From assembly GCF_001468395.1 (NCBI RefSeq), contig NZ_LNSG01000003.1, positions 310,001-374,000 of the forward strand: 64,000 bases of DNA, read 5' to 3'. Shown here piece by piece: positions 41,685 to 50,959 of the stretch. This DNA is from Sphingopyxis sp. H073 (GTDB lineage Bacteria; Pseudomonadota; Alphaproteobacteria; Sphingomonadales; Sphingomonadaceae). Position 1 is the first letter of the stretch. Every line of letters starts with the position of its first letter. Under the pieces are notes generated by a model that saw only the letters and a list, made by a program, of their open reading frames with translations, made no database searches and was not told the origin of the DNA. The translations under genes were made by a program, and so were the position numbers.

Positions 41685-42965
41685 ATGATCGATTTCCGCA
41701 TCGAACCCGAATTGCAGGCGAAGCTCGACTGGATGGCACGCTTTGTCCGCGACGAATGCGAGCCGATGGATATCCTCTTTCCCGGCCACGGCGCGCCCTA
41801 TGACGTCGCGAACAAGGAATCGCGCGCCTATATGGCGCCGCTGCAGGAGCAGGTGAAAGCGCAGGGGTTGTGGGCTTGCCATCTTGGCGCAGACTTGGGG
41901 GGGCCGGGCCATGGCCAGCTGACGCTCGCGTTGATGAACGAAATCCTCGGGCGCAGCTATTGGGCGCCGACGATATTCGGCACCGCCGCGCCCGACACCG
42001 GAAACAGCGAAATCCTCGCGATGTTCGGCACCGGCGAGCAGAAGGCCCGCTTCCTGGAGCCGTTGATGTCGGGCACGATCGTGTCGACCTTTTCGATGAC
42101 CGAGCCGCAAGCCGGCGCCGATCCCAAGGAATTCACCTGTCGTGCGTATCAGGACGGCGACGAATGGGTGATCGAGGGCGAGAAATGGTTCTCCTCGAAC
42201 GCGCGCTACGCCGCCTTCCTGATCGTCATGGTGGTGACCAATCCCGAAAACCCGCCGCATAGCCGGATGTCGATGCTGATCGTGCCGACCGACACGCCGG
42301 GGATCGAATTCCTTCGCCATTCGCAAACGATGGGCGACAGCAAGGGCGCGGACGACGGAACCCACGCCTATATCCGCTATAACAAAGTCCGCGTTCCGCT
42401 CGACGCGATGCTCGGCGGGCCCGGCGAAGGGTTCAAGGTGGCGCAGGCGCGGCTCGGCGGCGGGCGCGTCCACCATGCGATGCGCACCGTTGGCAAATGC
42501 CAGCGCGCGATCGACATGATGCTCGAACGCGCAGTGTCGCGGCGGACGCAGGGCAAGCAATTGAGCGAACACCAGTTCGTCCAGGGGGCGATCGCCGATT
42601 CGATCATCGAGCTCGAGCAGTTCCGCCTGCTCGTGCTCAAGACCGCGTGGATCATCGACAATGAGCCGCATGGCGCCGCCCGCACCCATATCGCGATGTG
42701 CAAGGTGCAGATGGCGAAGGTCTATCACGACATCGTCCAGCGCGCGATCCAGCTGCACGGCAGCCTGGGGGTGACGCTCGAAACGCCGCTTGCCGACATG
42801 TGGATGGGGCTGCCCAGCCTCGCGCTCGCCGACGGTCCGACCGAAGTGCACAAGGCGCAGGTTGCGAAGGCGCATCTGAAGAACGCCAAGCCCGCGGCGG
42901 GGTTGTTCCCGAGCGAGCATATCCCGACGCGGCTCGCCGCGCTGAAGCAAAGGAGCGCGGCATGA
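41685..42965 (+). CDS. Acyl-CoA dehydrogenase, ACAD11-like
   Basis: A 426-aa full-length ACAD. FSMTEPQAGADPKEF is the FAD/substrate motif, WVIEGEKWFSSNA follows, and the C-terminal motif LADGPTEVHKAQVAK is that of ACAD10/11-type enzymes rather than the Y-E-G-T of short-chain ACADs. It follows the kinase gene directly. In such pairs the ACAD acts on the phosphorylated 4-hydroxyacyl-CoA and removes phosphate, forming an enoyl or 3-hydroxyacyl product. It is not part of a large/small ACAD pair, unlike the other eight ACADs here. Confidence 0.92.
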   Translation: MIDFRIEPELQAKLDWMARFVRDECEPMDILFPGHGAPYDVANKESRAYMAPLQEQVKAQGLWACHLGADLGGPGHGQLTLALMNEILGRSYWAPTIFGTAAPDTGNSEILAMFGTGEQKARFLEPLMSGTIVSTFSMTEPQAGADPKEFTCRAYQDGDEWVIEGEKWFSSNARYAAFLIVMVVTNPENPPHSRMSMLIVPTDTPGIEFLRHSQTMGDSKGADDGTHAYIRYNKVRVPLDAMLGGPGEGFKVAQARLGGGRVHHAMRTVGKCQRAIDMMLERAVSRRTQGKQLSEHQFVQGAIADSIIELEQFRLLVLKTAWIIDNEPHGAARTHIAMCKVQMAKVYHDIVQRAIQLHGSLGVTLETPLADMWMGLPSLALADGPTEVHKAQVAKAHLKNAKPAAGLFPSEHIPTRLAALKQRSAA

Positions 42966-43708
42966 TCCCCGACCCGCTGTTCGATTTCACCGGGAAAATC
43001 ATCCTCGTCACCGGCGGTTCGCGCGGGCTCGGCTATCAGATGGTCAAGGCCTTTGCGGAGCGCGGCGCCGATATCATCGTCGCGAGCCGCAAGCTCGACA
43101 ATTGCGAGGCGGTCGCCGCCGAGTGCCGCGCGCTCGGGCGCCGCGCGCTGCCCTTTGCCGCGCATGTCGGCAAATGGGCCGAGTGCGACGCCCTGATCGA
43201 CGCCGCCTACGCCGAGTTTGGCCGCGTCGATGTGCTGGTAAACAACGCCGGGATGTCGCCGCCGATGCCGAGCCACGACATGCCCGAAAGCCTGTTCGAC
43301 AGCGTGATGAACCTCAATTTCAAGGGCCCCTTCCGCCTCGCCAGCCAGATCGGCAAGCGCATGGCCGACGGCGATGGCGGGGCGATCATCAACATCAGCT
43401 CGACGGGCGCGCTGATGGCGTTGCCCGGCGTAGTCCCTTATGGCGCGGCGAAGGCGGCGCTTAATGCGATGACGGTGTCGCTCAGCCGCGAATATGGCCC
43501 GAAAGTACGCGTGAACACCATTTCGGCAGGGCCGTTCCTGACCGATATCGCCGATGCCTGGGACGCGAAGAAGCGCGAGAAGCAGCCTGTCGCGCTGGGC
43601 CGTCCGGGCAATCCGCCCGAGATCGTCACTGCCGCGCTGATGCTCGCGAGTCCGGCTTCATCCTATACCACCGGCGCGCTGCTGCGCGTCGACGGTGGGC
43701 AGCGTTAG
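42962..43708 (+). CDS. SDR oxidoreductase, FabG-like
   Basis: A 248-aa SDR: TGGSRGLG, NNAGMSPPMP, ISSTGAL, YGAAK, and the ending TGALLRVDGGQR. It overlaps the ACAD11-like stop (ATGA). A 3-hydroxyacyl-CoA dehydrogenase step after the kinase/ACAD reaction would fit. Its stop overlaps the convergent epimerase-like gene by four bases. Confidence 0.9.
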   Translation: MIPDPLFDFTGKIILVTGGSRGLGYQMVKAFAERGADIIVASRKLDNCEAVAAECRALGRRALPFAAHVGKWAECDALIDAAYAEFGRVDVLVNNAGMSPPMPSHDMPESLFDSVMNLNFKGPFRLASQIGKRMADGDGGAIINISSTGALMALPGVVPYGAAKAALNAMTVSLSREYGPKVRVNTISAGPFLTDIADAWDAKKREKQPVALGRPGNPPEIVTAALMLASPASSYTTGALLRVDGGQR

Positions 43709-44556
43709 GGCTGCCCGCGGTCGCGCCAGCTATGCTGCGGGCGATAGCCGATCAGTTCGGCGGCGCGCGCCGACGACTGGAGCGATTGGAAACCCTCGAT
43801 CGTGCTGAGCGGCACATTGGGGAAATATTCGCCCATCAGCCCCGCGCTCGGCCGATCGATCAGCGTGTCCGCTGCGGCGATAAGCAGGCGCTGGTGGCCG
43901 GTGACCGGTGCCTCGACCGCGCGAACGCACCCCGCTGCGGCATCCTCGGCATCGACATAGGACCAGAGATTCCATTTCCGCCGCGCCGGGTCGGCCTGCA
44001 TCTTTTCCAGCCCGGCATAGTCATCGGCTGCAAAGACGTTGGAGAAACGCAGTGACACGATCGCCATGTCGTCATGCCAGCGAACGAATGTATCGGCCAT
44101 CGTTTCGCCGAGCTGTTTCGCGAGGGCATAGGACCAGTTGGGCCGATCGGGATGCGTTTCGTCGAGCGGCGCGAAGGCTGGCGGCTCGTCGAATGGCAGG
44201 CCGAGGATTGTCTCGCTCGATGCCCATACGATCTTGCGGATGCCCAGCCGCGCGCAGGCCGAGAAGATATTGTAGGTCGAGCGTGTGTTGACCGCGAACG
44301 TCGCCTCGTCGGTTGCCAGTCCCGGCGCGGGGATGCCGGCAAGGTGGACGACAGCATCGGGCACGCCGCCCGCGGGATCGATCCCCGACAGCGCGCCCAT
44401 CACCGCACCGAAATCGGTGCAATCGCAGCGCAGCTGGCGCCCGGGCTCGATCGGGCCCGCGATATCGAGTCCGGTGGCGCGATGCCCGGCCGTGCGCAAT
44501 GCGGCGAGCGCGGGTCGCCCGATCTTGCCGGCGCTGCCGGTGACGACGACCTTCAC
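43705..44556 (-). CDS. NAD-dependent epimerase/dehydratase (extended SDR)
   Basis: A 283-aa extended SDR: TGSAGKIG near the N-terminus (TGxxGxxG), HLAGIPAP, catalytic Ser in WASSETILG, and YALAKQ with Tyr and Lys. Members act on sugars, or as 3-beta-HSD-like and related reductases on larger substrates. GTG 44556 is the likely start; the ribosome-binding site is weak. It follows the nitronate-monooxygenase-like gene after 4 bp in the same operon, whose promoter carries palindrome site 6. Confidence 0.83.
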   Translation of the reverse strand: MKVVVTGSAGKIGRPALAALRTAGHRATGLDIAGPIEPGRQLRCDCTDFGAVMGALSGIDPAGGVPDAVVHLAGIPAPGLATDEATFAVNTRSTYNIFSACARLGIRKIVWASSETILGLPFDEPPAFAPLDETHPDRPNWSYALAKQLGETMADTFVRWHDDMAIVSLRFSNVFAADDYAGLEKMQADPARRKWNLWSYVDAEDAAAGCVRAVEAPVTGHQRLLIAAADTLIDRPSAGLMGEYFPNVPLSTIEGFQSLQSSARAAELIGYRPQHSWRDRGQP

Positions 44557-44560
44557 GGCG

Positions 44561-45541
44561 TCAGCGCCGGAAGCCCGCGAGCCGCTGATCGAGGATCGCT
44601 TCGGCTTCGCCGATTATGCGGTCGATCAGTTCCTGACAGGTCGGGATATCATGGATCAGTCCCTGGACCATGCCCGCCCAGAAGACGCCCTTGCTGAGAT
44701 CGCCTGTCCGCAGCAACTCGCGTCCCGCCGTGCCGGCGACCAGTCCCTGGACATCGCCGAATTTCGCATCGGGCTGCGACAGGCGGCGAACGACCTCTTC
44801 GCTGACTTCGCTTTTGCCGACGCGCGCGGTGTTCTTGAAATTGCGGAAGATCAGAAAGCTGCCGCGCTCGTCGTTGTCGACATAGGCCTGCTTCACATTG
44901 TCATGCACGGGCGCTTCTTTGGTCGCACAGAAACGCGTGCCCATGTTGATGCCCTCGGCGCCGAGACTGAGCGCGGCGATCAAACCGCGGCCGTCGCCGA
45001 AACCGCCCGATGCAAGCATCGGGATCTTCACCTTGTCGGCCGCCGCCGGAATCAGGATCAGGCCGGGGATATCGTCTTCCCCCGGATGCCCTGCGCATTC
45101 AAAGCCGTCGATCGAGATGATGTCGCAGCCAGCTTTCTCGGCCGACAGTGCGTGGCGCACCGCGGTGCATTTGTGGAGGATGGTGACACCGTGCGGCTTT
45201 ACCCGTGCCCAGATCTCGCGGACCGCCGGGGTGCCGGCGGTCTCCATGATCTTGACGCCGCTCTCGACCACCGCATCGGCGTAAGCGTTGTAATCGGGCG
45301 AGTTAATCGTTGGAAAGACCGTCAGGTTGACGCCGAACGGCTTGTCGGTAAGCGATCGGCAACGCTCGATCTCGTCACGCAGCGCTTGGGGACTCGGTTG
45401 GGTCAGCGCGGTAATGATGCCGAGCCCGCCGGCGTTCGATACCGCGCTCGCCATGTCGGCGGTGCCGACCGCCTGCATCCCGCCCTGAACGATCGGATGT
45501 TCGATCCCCAGCATTTCGGTGATCCGCGTTTTGAAACCCAT
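44561..45541 (-). CDS. Nitronate monooxygenase-like FMN protein (IpdC/2-nitropropane dioxygenase family)
   Basis: A 326-aa FMN-dependent TIM-barrel protein: IEHPIVQGGMQAVGTADMAS at the N-terminus, SIDGFECAGHPGEDD in the middle with the conserved His/Gly loop, and ASGGFGDGRGLIAALSLGAEGINMGTRF at the phosphate site of FMN. Family members oxidise nitronates, and one member (IpdC) acts as a hydroxylating or ring-modifying enzyme in steroid C/D-ring degradation. Here a CoA-bound ring acid is the more likely substrate. Palindrome site 6 lies 27 bp before ATG 45541. Confidence 0.88.
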   Translation of the reverse strand: MGFKTRITEMLGIEHPIVQGGMQAVGTADMASAVSNAGGLGIITALTQPSPQALRDEIERCRSLTDKPFGVNLTVFPTINSPDYNAYADAVVESGVKIMETAGTPAVREIWARVKPHGVTILHKCTAVRHALSAEKAGCDIISIDGFECAGHPGEDDIPGLILIPAAADKVKIPMLASGGFGDGRGLIAALSLGAEGINMGTRFCATKEAPVHDNVKQAYVDNDERGSFLIFRNFKNTARVGKSEVSEEVVRRLSQPDAKFGDVQGLVAGTAGRELLRTGDLSKGVFWAGMVQGLIHDIPTCQELIDRIIGEAEAILDQRLAGFRR

Positions 45542-45568
45542 CAGCCTACCCCTTCCTATACTTATCTA

Positions 45569-45588
45569 ACCTAGTTATACTTCTTATA
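45569..45588. promoter_or_regulatory. Regulon palindrome, site 6 (divergent flavoprotein/reductase)
   Basis: The left half ACCTAGTTATA is perfect, the right half is degraded (13 of 20 positions). It lies between starts 45541 (-) and 45611 (+). Confidence 0.62.
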
Positions 45589-45610
45589 TTCGCGTGACAA
45601 GAGGTGTCCT

Positions 45611-46609
45611 ATGACGATCCTGCCAACAGCCATTCGCCGCGCCGTCATGGCGGACGAACTGGGACCGCCCGACGCCTATCGGCTTGTCGATCATGACCCG
45701 GGGCCGCCTTCGCCGACGCAAGTCCGCATTTCCGTCCGAGCGGCGGGGATCAGCTTCGTCGATGTGCTGACCGCCGCCGGTGGCTATCAGGTGAAGCCGC
45801 CGGTCCCTTATATCCCCGGCAGCGAATGCGCGGGGGTTGTCGACGCGACCGGCGACGAGGTGCGCGATTTCGCGGTGGGCGACAGGGTTGTCGGGAGCGG
45901 CTGGGGCGGCATGTTCGCCAACGCTGTAAACCTGCCCGCTCGCACGATACGCCCGATGCCGCAGGCACTGTCGTTCGAGGAAGCTGCCGTGTTCCCGGTG
46001 AGCTACGCGACGGCCTGGCACGCGCTCGTCGACCGCGGGCGGCTCCAGGCGGGCGAGACGCTCCTCGTCCTCGGCGCGGGAGGCGCTACCGGCTATGCGG
46101 CGGTGCAGATCGGCAAATATCTGGGCGCGCGCGTGATCGGATCGGCGTCGAGCGAAAGCAAACGCGCACTCGCGGCCGCGGGCGGCGCCGATGCGGTCGT
46201 CGATGCGCGTGGCGACGACTGGCGCGATCAGGTCAGGGCGGCAAACGGCGGCCAGGGAGTCGATGTCGTCTTCGATCCGGTCGGCGGCGAGGCGACCGAG
46301 CCGGCGTTTCGGTCGCTGGCGTGGAACGGGCGGCATCTGGTCGTCGGCTTTCCAGGAGGGATCGCCGCGCTGCGCACTAACCTGCCATTGCTCAAAGGCG
46401 CAAGCCTGATCGGCGTCGACATTCGCCAGTTCGGAATCTTCGAGCCCGAAAAAAGCGCCGCCAATCGCGATGCGGTGTTCGGGCTGGCAGCGGAAGGAAA
46501 GCTGAGGCCTGCGATTGCGCGAAGCTCTGCGCTCGCGGACTTTCAGGCGGCGATGGAGGATGCGGCAGCGGGAAGAAGTGCGGGACGGATCGTGCTGACG
46601 ATGGATTAG
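45611..46609 (+). CDS. Zinc-independent quinone oxidoreductase/enoyl reductase (MDR)
   Basis: A 332-aa medium-chain dehydrogenase without zinc ligands (no Cys-rich structural loop). The NADPH site is LVLGAGGATGYAAVQIGK, followed by SASSESKRALAAAGGADAVVD, as in quinone oxidoreductase/crotonyl-CoA-reductase-like proteins. It may reduce an enoyl-CoA or quinone using NADPH. It is the only gene on the right side of palindrome site 6; its stop overlaps the convergent second flavoprotein gene. Confidence 0.88.
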   Translation: MTILPTAIRRAVMADELGPPDAYRLVDHDPGPPSPTQVRISVRAAGISFVDVLTAAGGYQVKPPVPYIPGSECAGVVDATGDEVRDFAVGDRVVGSGWGGMFANAVNLPARTIRPMPQALSFEEAAVFPVSYATAWHALVDRGRLQAGETLLVLGAGGATGYAAVQIGKYLGARVIGSASSESKRALAAAGGADAVVDARGDDWRDQVRAANGGQGVDVVFDPVGGEATEPAFRSLAWNGRHLVVGFPGGIAALRTNLPLLKGASLIGVDIRQFGIFEPEKSAANRDAVFGLAAEGKLRPAIARSSALADFQAAMEDAAAGRSAGRIVLTMD

Positions 46610-47544
46610 TCCCAGCCGCGTGTCAGGCCGGAAAGGCGCCCGCGCCAGTCGGGCACCGCAGGCAGCGCGTCGAAATCCCTCGTCAAGCGCGCGACCAGAT
46701 CGGCGACCGGCTCGACTGCGTCGATCAGCCCCGCGCTTTGCCCGGCGCTCCAGATGTCGCGCCACGGCATGACGCCCTCGGGCATCGGCGAACGCACGGC
46801 GGGCAGCGCCTTGGCGTCGAGACCGACCGCTTCGATCGACTGGCGCATCCAATGCGCCGGGACGCCGTTCATCGCGGCCGATGCGACGATATCGTCGGCG
46901 CCCACCGTGGGGATCATCGCGCGATGCCCCTCGACGACGCCGCTCTCGGGCGTTGCGATGAAGCGGGTACCCATGCAGGCAATGTCGCCGCCGAGTGCGA
47001 GCGACGCGGCAATACCATGCGCGTCGGCGATGCCGCCCGCGACGATCAGCAGCCCGTCGAAGATGCGTCGCACCGCGGGGACGAACGCCATCGGCGTCAG
47101 AAAGCCGGTATGCCCGCCTGCTCCGGCACAGGTAAGCATCAGCCCATCGGCACCCGCGGCGATCGCCTTTTCGGCATGCTTCATCGTCGTCACGTCATGG
47201 ACGACGCGCCCGCCCCAACCGTGCACGCGCGCGACGAGCGCCGAGGGATCGCCGAGGCTCGAGAGCACAAGGGGCACGCGGTAGCGTTCGAGCAGATCGA
47301 GCCGGTCCGCGGCCTTCGGATCGGTTCCCCAGCGGGCGGGCATATTGACGATCGGCGGCGCACCGCCCACGGCGGCCAGCGCCTTCAGATAGGCCTCGAA
47401 CTCGGCAAAGGACGTGACGGTACCGCCCTGCCAACCACCGATCACCCCGGCACGGCAACAGGCCACCGCGAGCGGCACCGACGAGGCGAAGCTCATCGGG
47501 GCGCACATCAGCGGCAGCACAAGATTCGAAAGCACCGCGGTCAA
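46606..47544 (-). CDS. Nitronate monooxygenase-like FMN protein (second copy)
   Basis: About 312 aa with the FMN TIM-barrel: LPLMCAPMSFASSVPLAVA, GGWQGGT, TCAGAGGHTGF with the catalytic His, and GGIADAHGIAASLALGGD at the phosphate site. It is the last gene of the ACAD-acyltransferase operon, unlike the copy at 44561, so the two probably act on different substrates. The start is uncertain; a TTG at 47544 overlapping the previous stop (TTGA) and following AAGG is preferred over GTG 47535. Confidence 0.82.
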   Translation of the reverse strand: MTAVLSNLVLPLMCAPMSFASSVPLAVACCRAGVIGGWQGGTVTSFAEFEAYLKALAAVGGAPPIVNMPARWGTDPKAADRLDLLERYRVPLVLSSLGDPSALVARVHGWGGRVVHDVTTMKHAEKAIAAGADGLMLTCAGAGGHTGFLTPMAFVPAVRRIFDGLLIVAGGIADAHGIAASLALGGDIACMGTRFIATPESGVVEGHRAMIPTVGADDIVASAAMNGVPAHWMRQSIEAVGLDAKALPAVRSPMPEGVMPWRDIWSAGQSAGLIDAVEPVADLVARLTRDFDALPAVPDWRGRLSGLTRGWD

Positions 47545-48599
47545 GCGGTCGCCTTCAACGCGTCGAGCATGCGCGTATAGTGCTGCGGATTCCACACATC
47601 CTGATCCTCGCCCCAGCCGATCCCGCCGTCAATATCCCAGCGCATCAGCTGGTTCACGCCATATCCCGCTTCGCTCATCGTGCTGACGACGAAACCCTCG
47701 CTGACCATTTCGCGGCCCAGCTCGTCGACGAGTTCGACCTGCATATGCGTGCTCCAGCCGGTCTTGGGGCTGCGGAAGGTGCGCATCCGCGATCGGGCGG
47801 GATCGAGGCTGCCGAAGGTGCCGTCGCGGCGGATCCAGCCGGCGTTCATCGGCGCCCAGCCGTCGGCGCCGCCATCCTGTACGCGCACGAAGCCGAGGAA
47901 GCCGGTGCCGTCACGGCGATGGCCGAAGATATATTGGATGCGCCCGCGCCCGCGTTCGCGCTCGATTTCGCGCCAGCGCGCACCGCCGGGATGCTTCACC
48001 CGCTCCATGTCGTTCGCATAGACTTTAGGGCTCGCGGCATAGGGCCCGCCGCGAGGGCCCCAGGTGCGGTCGCGCACGCCGATCCCGTCGATGCGGATAC
48101 GTTCGCCGCGCAAGGTCATCCAGCCTTCGACATGGCCAAGCTGGTCGTAGTGCGGCGTTGCCATGAACGGCGGCTTGCCCGGCGGGAAGCGATGCGGTTC
48201 ATGGAGCCCGGTGTGCGTGAAATCGAGCGCAAAGCCGCGCGCCGGGTCCTCATACTGGAGGTGATATTTCATGCCCGGTTCGAGCATCTTGAGGTTGTAG
48301 CCGCCGCCGTTCTTGTCGCCGGGGAAGACGATGTCGGTCAGGTCGGGCGCGTCGGGCATCGGCGCTTCCTCGACCTTGCGATAATAGGCCATGCGCGCCT
48401 GGTCATACCCCTCGTCGTCCCACGCGAAGATACGCCAGGTGACGCTCTTGCGGTTGGGATAATAGGGCGCGTGGATCCAGCAGCCGATCTTGCGTTCGGG
48501 GATGCTGAACGACCACCAGTTGGTTTCGGTCTCGTAAGGATCGTCGGACAGCTGGTGGTAGCGGTCGTCCTCGGGCTTGAAGGCGAGATCGTCGGTCAT
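47541..48599 (-). CDS. DUF7064/DUF7065-like (CrtC-type lipocalin-like) protein
   Basis: A 352-aa soluble protein with two beta-rich halves, Trp-rich (ETNWWSFSIPERKIGCWIHAPYYP; VRDRTWGPRGG; GWSTHMQVELVDE). This is the pattern of the DUF7064/DUF7065 family, distantly related to carotenoid hydratase CrtC. Members occur in sphingomonad and mycobacterial steroid or terpene clusters; hydration of a double bond or lipid binding is possible. It is translated between the acyltransferase and the NMO-like gene, with ATGA overlap at 48599. Function unproven. Confidence 0.6.
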   Translation of the reverse strand: MTDDLAFKPEDDRYHQLSDDPYETETNWWSFSIPERKIGCWIHAPYYPNRKSVTWRIFAWDDEGYDQARMAYYRKVEEAPMPDAPDLTDIVFPGDKNGGGYNLKMLEPGMKYHLQYEDPARGFALDFTHTGLHEPHRFPPGKPPFMATPHYDQLGHVEGWMTLRGERIRIDGIGVRDRTWGPRGGPYAASPKVYANDMERVKHPGGARWREIERERGRGRIQYIFGHRRDGTGFLGFVRVQDGGADGWAPMNAGWIRRDGTFGSLDPARSRMRTFRSPKTGWSTHMQVELVDELGREMVSEGFVVSTMSEAGYGVNQLMRWDIDGGIGWGEDQDVWNPQHYTRMLDALKATA

Positions 48600-49966
48600 G
48601 CAAGAGACTCCAGTTCGTCGAGAGCGGCGGTGAAGAGCGCGGCGATACGGCCGACATCGGTGATCTTCGCGGCATCGGCGATGACACCCATGTCGAGATT
48701 GTCGTCGCTGCGCCGCGACGTGATGTTGAGGAAGCGGCCCGAGCCGATGATCGGGACGGGGTAATTATGAAGTTGGCGAAAGCCGGCATAGCTGCGTGCT
48801 TCCGCGGGGCCGGGGACGTTCGACAGCGTCAGATTGCCGGGAAGCAGCCGCTTGCCGCCCGCCATGCGCTCGGCGAAGGCGGCGCGGCGGTCGCGCGCGC
48901 CAAATGGCTTCTCGGCGGCGTCGAGAAGCGCCTCGTCATGGCCGGTGCGCTGCATCTCGGATGCCATCGACGACTGGATCGCGCGAAGGCGCTCGACCGG
49001 ATCGCGGAGATGGGTCGCGAGGTGCGGATGCAGGGCGACAATGCGGTTGCCGAACATCCCGTGCGCGTCGCGGCGGTACGAACGCGCCGAATTGACCACC
49101 AGCGGGGTTGCGGGGAGATCGTCGATCTCGATCAGATAATTGCGCAGCGCGGTGCTGGCGAGCGTCAGGAAAATGTCGTTGACGGTCGCGTCGAGTTTGG
49201 CGCCTGCCGCTTTCACCCGCGCGAGCGGCAGGCTGATCGTCGTATAGCGGCGCCGGTCCGAGGTTGGCCCCGACATTTTGAGCTCCGGCGTCGGTTCGCG
49301 ATCGTCCTTGAACGCTTCGAGCGCGGCGAGCGCTTCCTTGCGGCGCGCGGCTTGGGCGGCGCGCAAATCGGCCTCGGTCGCAAAGCGTGCCTCGGCACGC
49401 TGACACCATTTTTCGGGCTCGGGCAGTCGCGCATCGGCGAAGCGCGCGGTTGCTGGCGGCGCCGCGTCGCTGAGCAGGCCGAGGATGGCCTGAAACCCGA
49501 TGCCATCGGCGACGCTGTGATGAACCTTGAGATAGATTGCGCTGCCGCCCGCCGTAAGTTGTTCGAAGACATGCGCCGCGAAGGGCGGCCCTGACAGGTC
49601 GAGCCGCCGCATATTGAGCGACGCGACCGCGTCGTAAAGCTCGGCCTCGCTCCAGGCACCGTCGTGCGGCTCGACGGCGACGAGCGTTTCGAGATCGGCG
49701 CGCGCGATATCGGCCCAGACGTCGCTGTCATAGCCGTCGGGCGCTTCGTGCAGGCGCACGAGGAGCGGCGTCGCCGGGAGCCGATCGGCAAGCTGGCGGC
49801 GGAGCACGGCGGCCAGCCCTTCCTGCGCGTCAAGCGGCACGTCGAGAATGATCAGCGCGCCGACGTGCATCGGCGAGGCGTCGGTCTCCGACAGGATCAT
49901 GAAATGATCGTCGGGGCGCAGCCTCCGCACCCCCGGCGCCAATTGCAGGCTGTCCGGCGCGTTCAC
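48596..49966 (-). CDS. WS/DGAT-type acyltransferase
   Basis: A 456-aa protein with the wax ester synthase/diacylglycerol acyltransferase signature HHSVADG (residues 149-155, HHxxxDG) and the typical C-terminal block PGNLTLSNVPGPAEARSYAG. Such enzymes transfer an acyl group from acyl-CoA to an alcohol. Within a degradation cluster it could store, esterify or release the acyl-CoA intermediate, or have been recruited for another acyl transfer. It begins with GTG 49966, 3 bases from the ACAD stop, and is one of the least expected genes in the window. Confidence 0.88.
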   Translation of the reverse strand: MNAPDSLQLAPGVRRLRPDDHFMILSETDASPMHVGALIILDVPLDAQEGLAAVLRRQLADRLPATPLLVRLHEAPDGYDSDVWADIARADLETLVAVEPHDGAWSEAELYDAVASLNMRRLDLSGPPFAAHVFEQLTAGGSAIYLKVHHSVADGIGFQAILGLLSDAAPPATARFADARLPEPEKWCQRAEARFATEADLRAAQAARRKEALAALEAFKDDREPTPELKMSGPTSDRRRYTTISLPLARVKAAGAKLDATVNDIFLTLASTALRNYLIEIDDLPATPLVVNSARSYRRDAHGMFGNRIVALHPHLATHLRDPVERLRAIQSSMASEMQRTGHDEALLDAAEKPFGARDRRAAFAERMAGGKRLLPGNLTLSNVPGPAEARSYAGFRQLHNYPVPIIGSGRFLNITSRRSDDNLDMGVIADAAKITDVGRIAALFTAALDELESLA

Positions 49967-49969
49967 CGC

Positions 49970-50956
49970 TTACCAGCTGGCCAGATCGGCCGCCCGCGCG
50001 CGATGCTCCGACGGGCTGCCGAGCCAGGCACGGTCGAACAAGGCGCGGCGGAACCAGTAGTTGAGGCCATATTCCCATGTGTAGCCGATACCGCCATGCG
50101 CGGCGACCGCAGCGCGCGTCGCGCGGACATAGACGTCGCACAGATGCGCTTTCGCCATCGCCGCAGCCCTAGGCGCATCGGGAAGCTCCGCATCCCACGC
50201 ATAGGCGGCGTACCAGACGAGCGCCCGCGCGGGCTCGACGTCGAGCGCCATATGCGCGAGCTGGTGCTTCAGCGCCTGAAAGCGCCCGACCGGCTGCCCG
50301 AACTGCTCGCGCTCCTTGGCATAGGCGACGCTCATGTCGGTGACCTTCTGCGCGCCGCCGAGCGCGTCGGCGGCGCAGAGCACCAGTGCCGCATCGGCAA
50401 GGCGCGCGGTGATCGGATCGGCGGCGGCGAACAGCATTTCGCCCGCGCCTTCGGCGAATGCGACCTTCGACACCGGCCGCGTGCGATCCGAGGCCCTGAC
50501 CGCTTCGATCGTCACGCCGTCACCCGCGGGCACCAGCCGCACGCCCGCGGCGCGGTCGACGACCAGGAAGATATCGGCGGCGCGCGCGCAAGGGACGAAC
50601 GCGCTGCCGCCGTGCACCAGCGTCGCGACGGCTTCGCCACTCGCCAGGGCATCGAGATTGGCTCTGCCGCTCGCCGCAGCCGCCGCGACGGCGAGGAGCT
50701 GGCCGATGAGCGGCCCTGCCGCCGCCGCCTCACCCGCCACCTCGCAGGCCAGCGCGGCGTCGAGCAACCCCATACCGCTGTCGGGTAACAAGATGCCGCC
50801 AAGGCCGAGCGCCATCAGCGCATCCCAGCTCGCGCGGTCGAAATCGGCGTCGCCGTCGGCGAAGGCATGGATACGCTCGATCGGCCAGCTGTCGGCGAGC
50901 GTGCCGCGCACGGCTTCCTGGATCGCCTTCTGTTCTTCGGTCAGGTGAAAATGCAT
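49970..50956 (-). CDS. Acyl-CoA dehydrogenase, small subunit of an ACAD pair
   Basis: A 328-aa ACAD with the shortened middle domain and the C-terminal AAHGGIGYTWEYGLNYWFRR motif. The N-terminal MHFHLTEEQKAIQEAV helix is typical. No SEPGAGSD motif is seen, so it needs the larger partner (50960) to complete the FAD site. It starts 3 bp after the partner gene, in line with the alpha2beta2 layout of steroid-type ACADs. Confidence 0.88.
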   Translation of the reverse strand: MHFHLTEEQKAIQEAVRGTLADSWPIERIHAFADGDADFDRASWDALMALGLGGILLPDSGMGLLDAALACEVAGEAAAAGPLIGQLLAVAAAAASGRANLDALASGEAVATLVHGGSAFVPCARAADIFLVVDRAAGVRLVPAGDGVTIEAVRASDRTRPVSKVAFAEGAGEMLFAAADPITARLADAALVLCAADALGGAQKVTDMSVAYAKEREQFGQPVGRFQALKHQLAHMALDVEPARALVWYAAYAWDAELPDAPRAAAMAKAHLCDVYVRATRAAVAAHGGIGYTWEYGLNYWFRRALFDRAWLGSPSEHRARAADLASW

Positions 50957-50959
50957 CGG

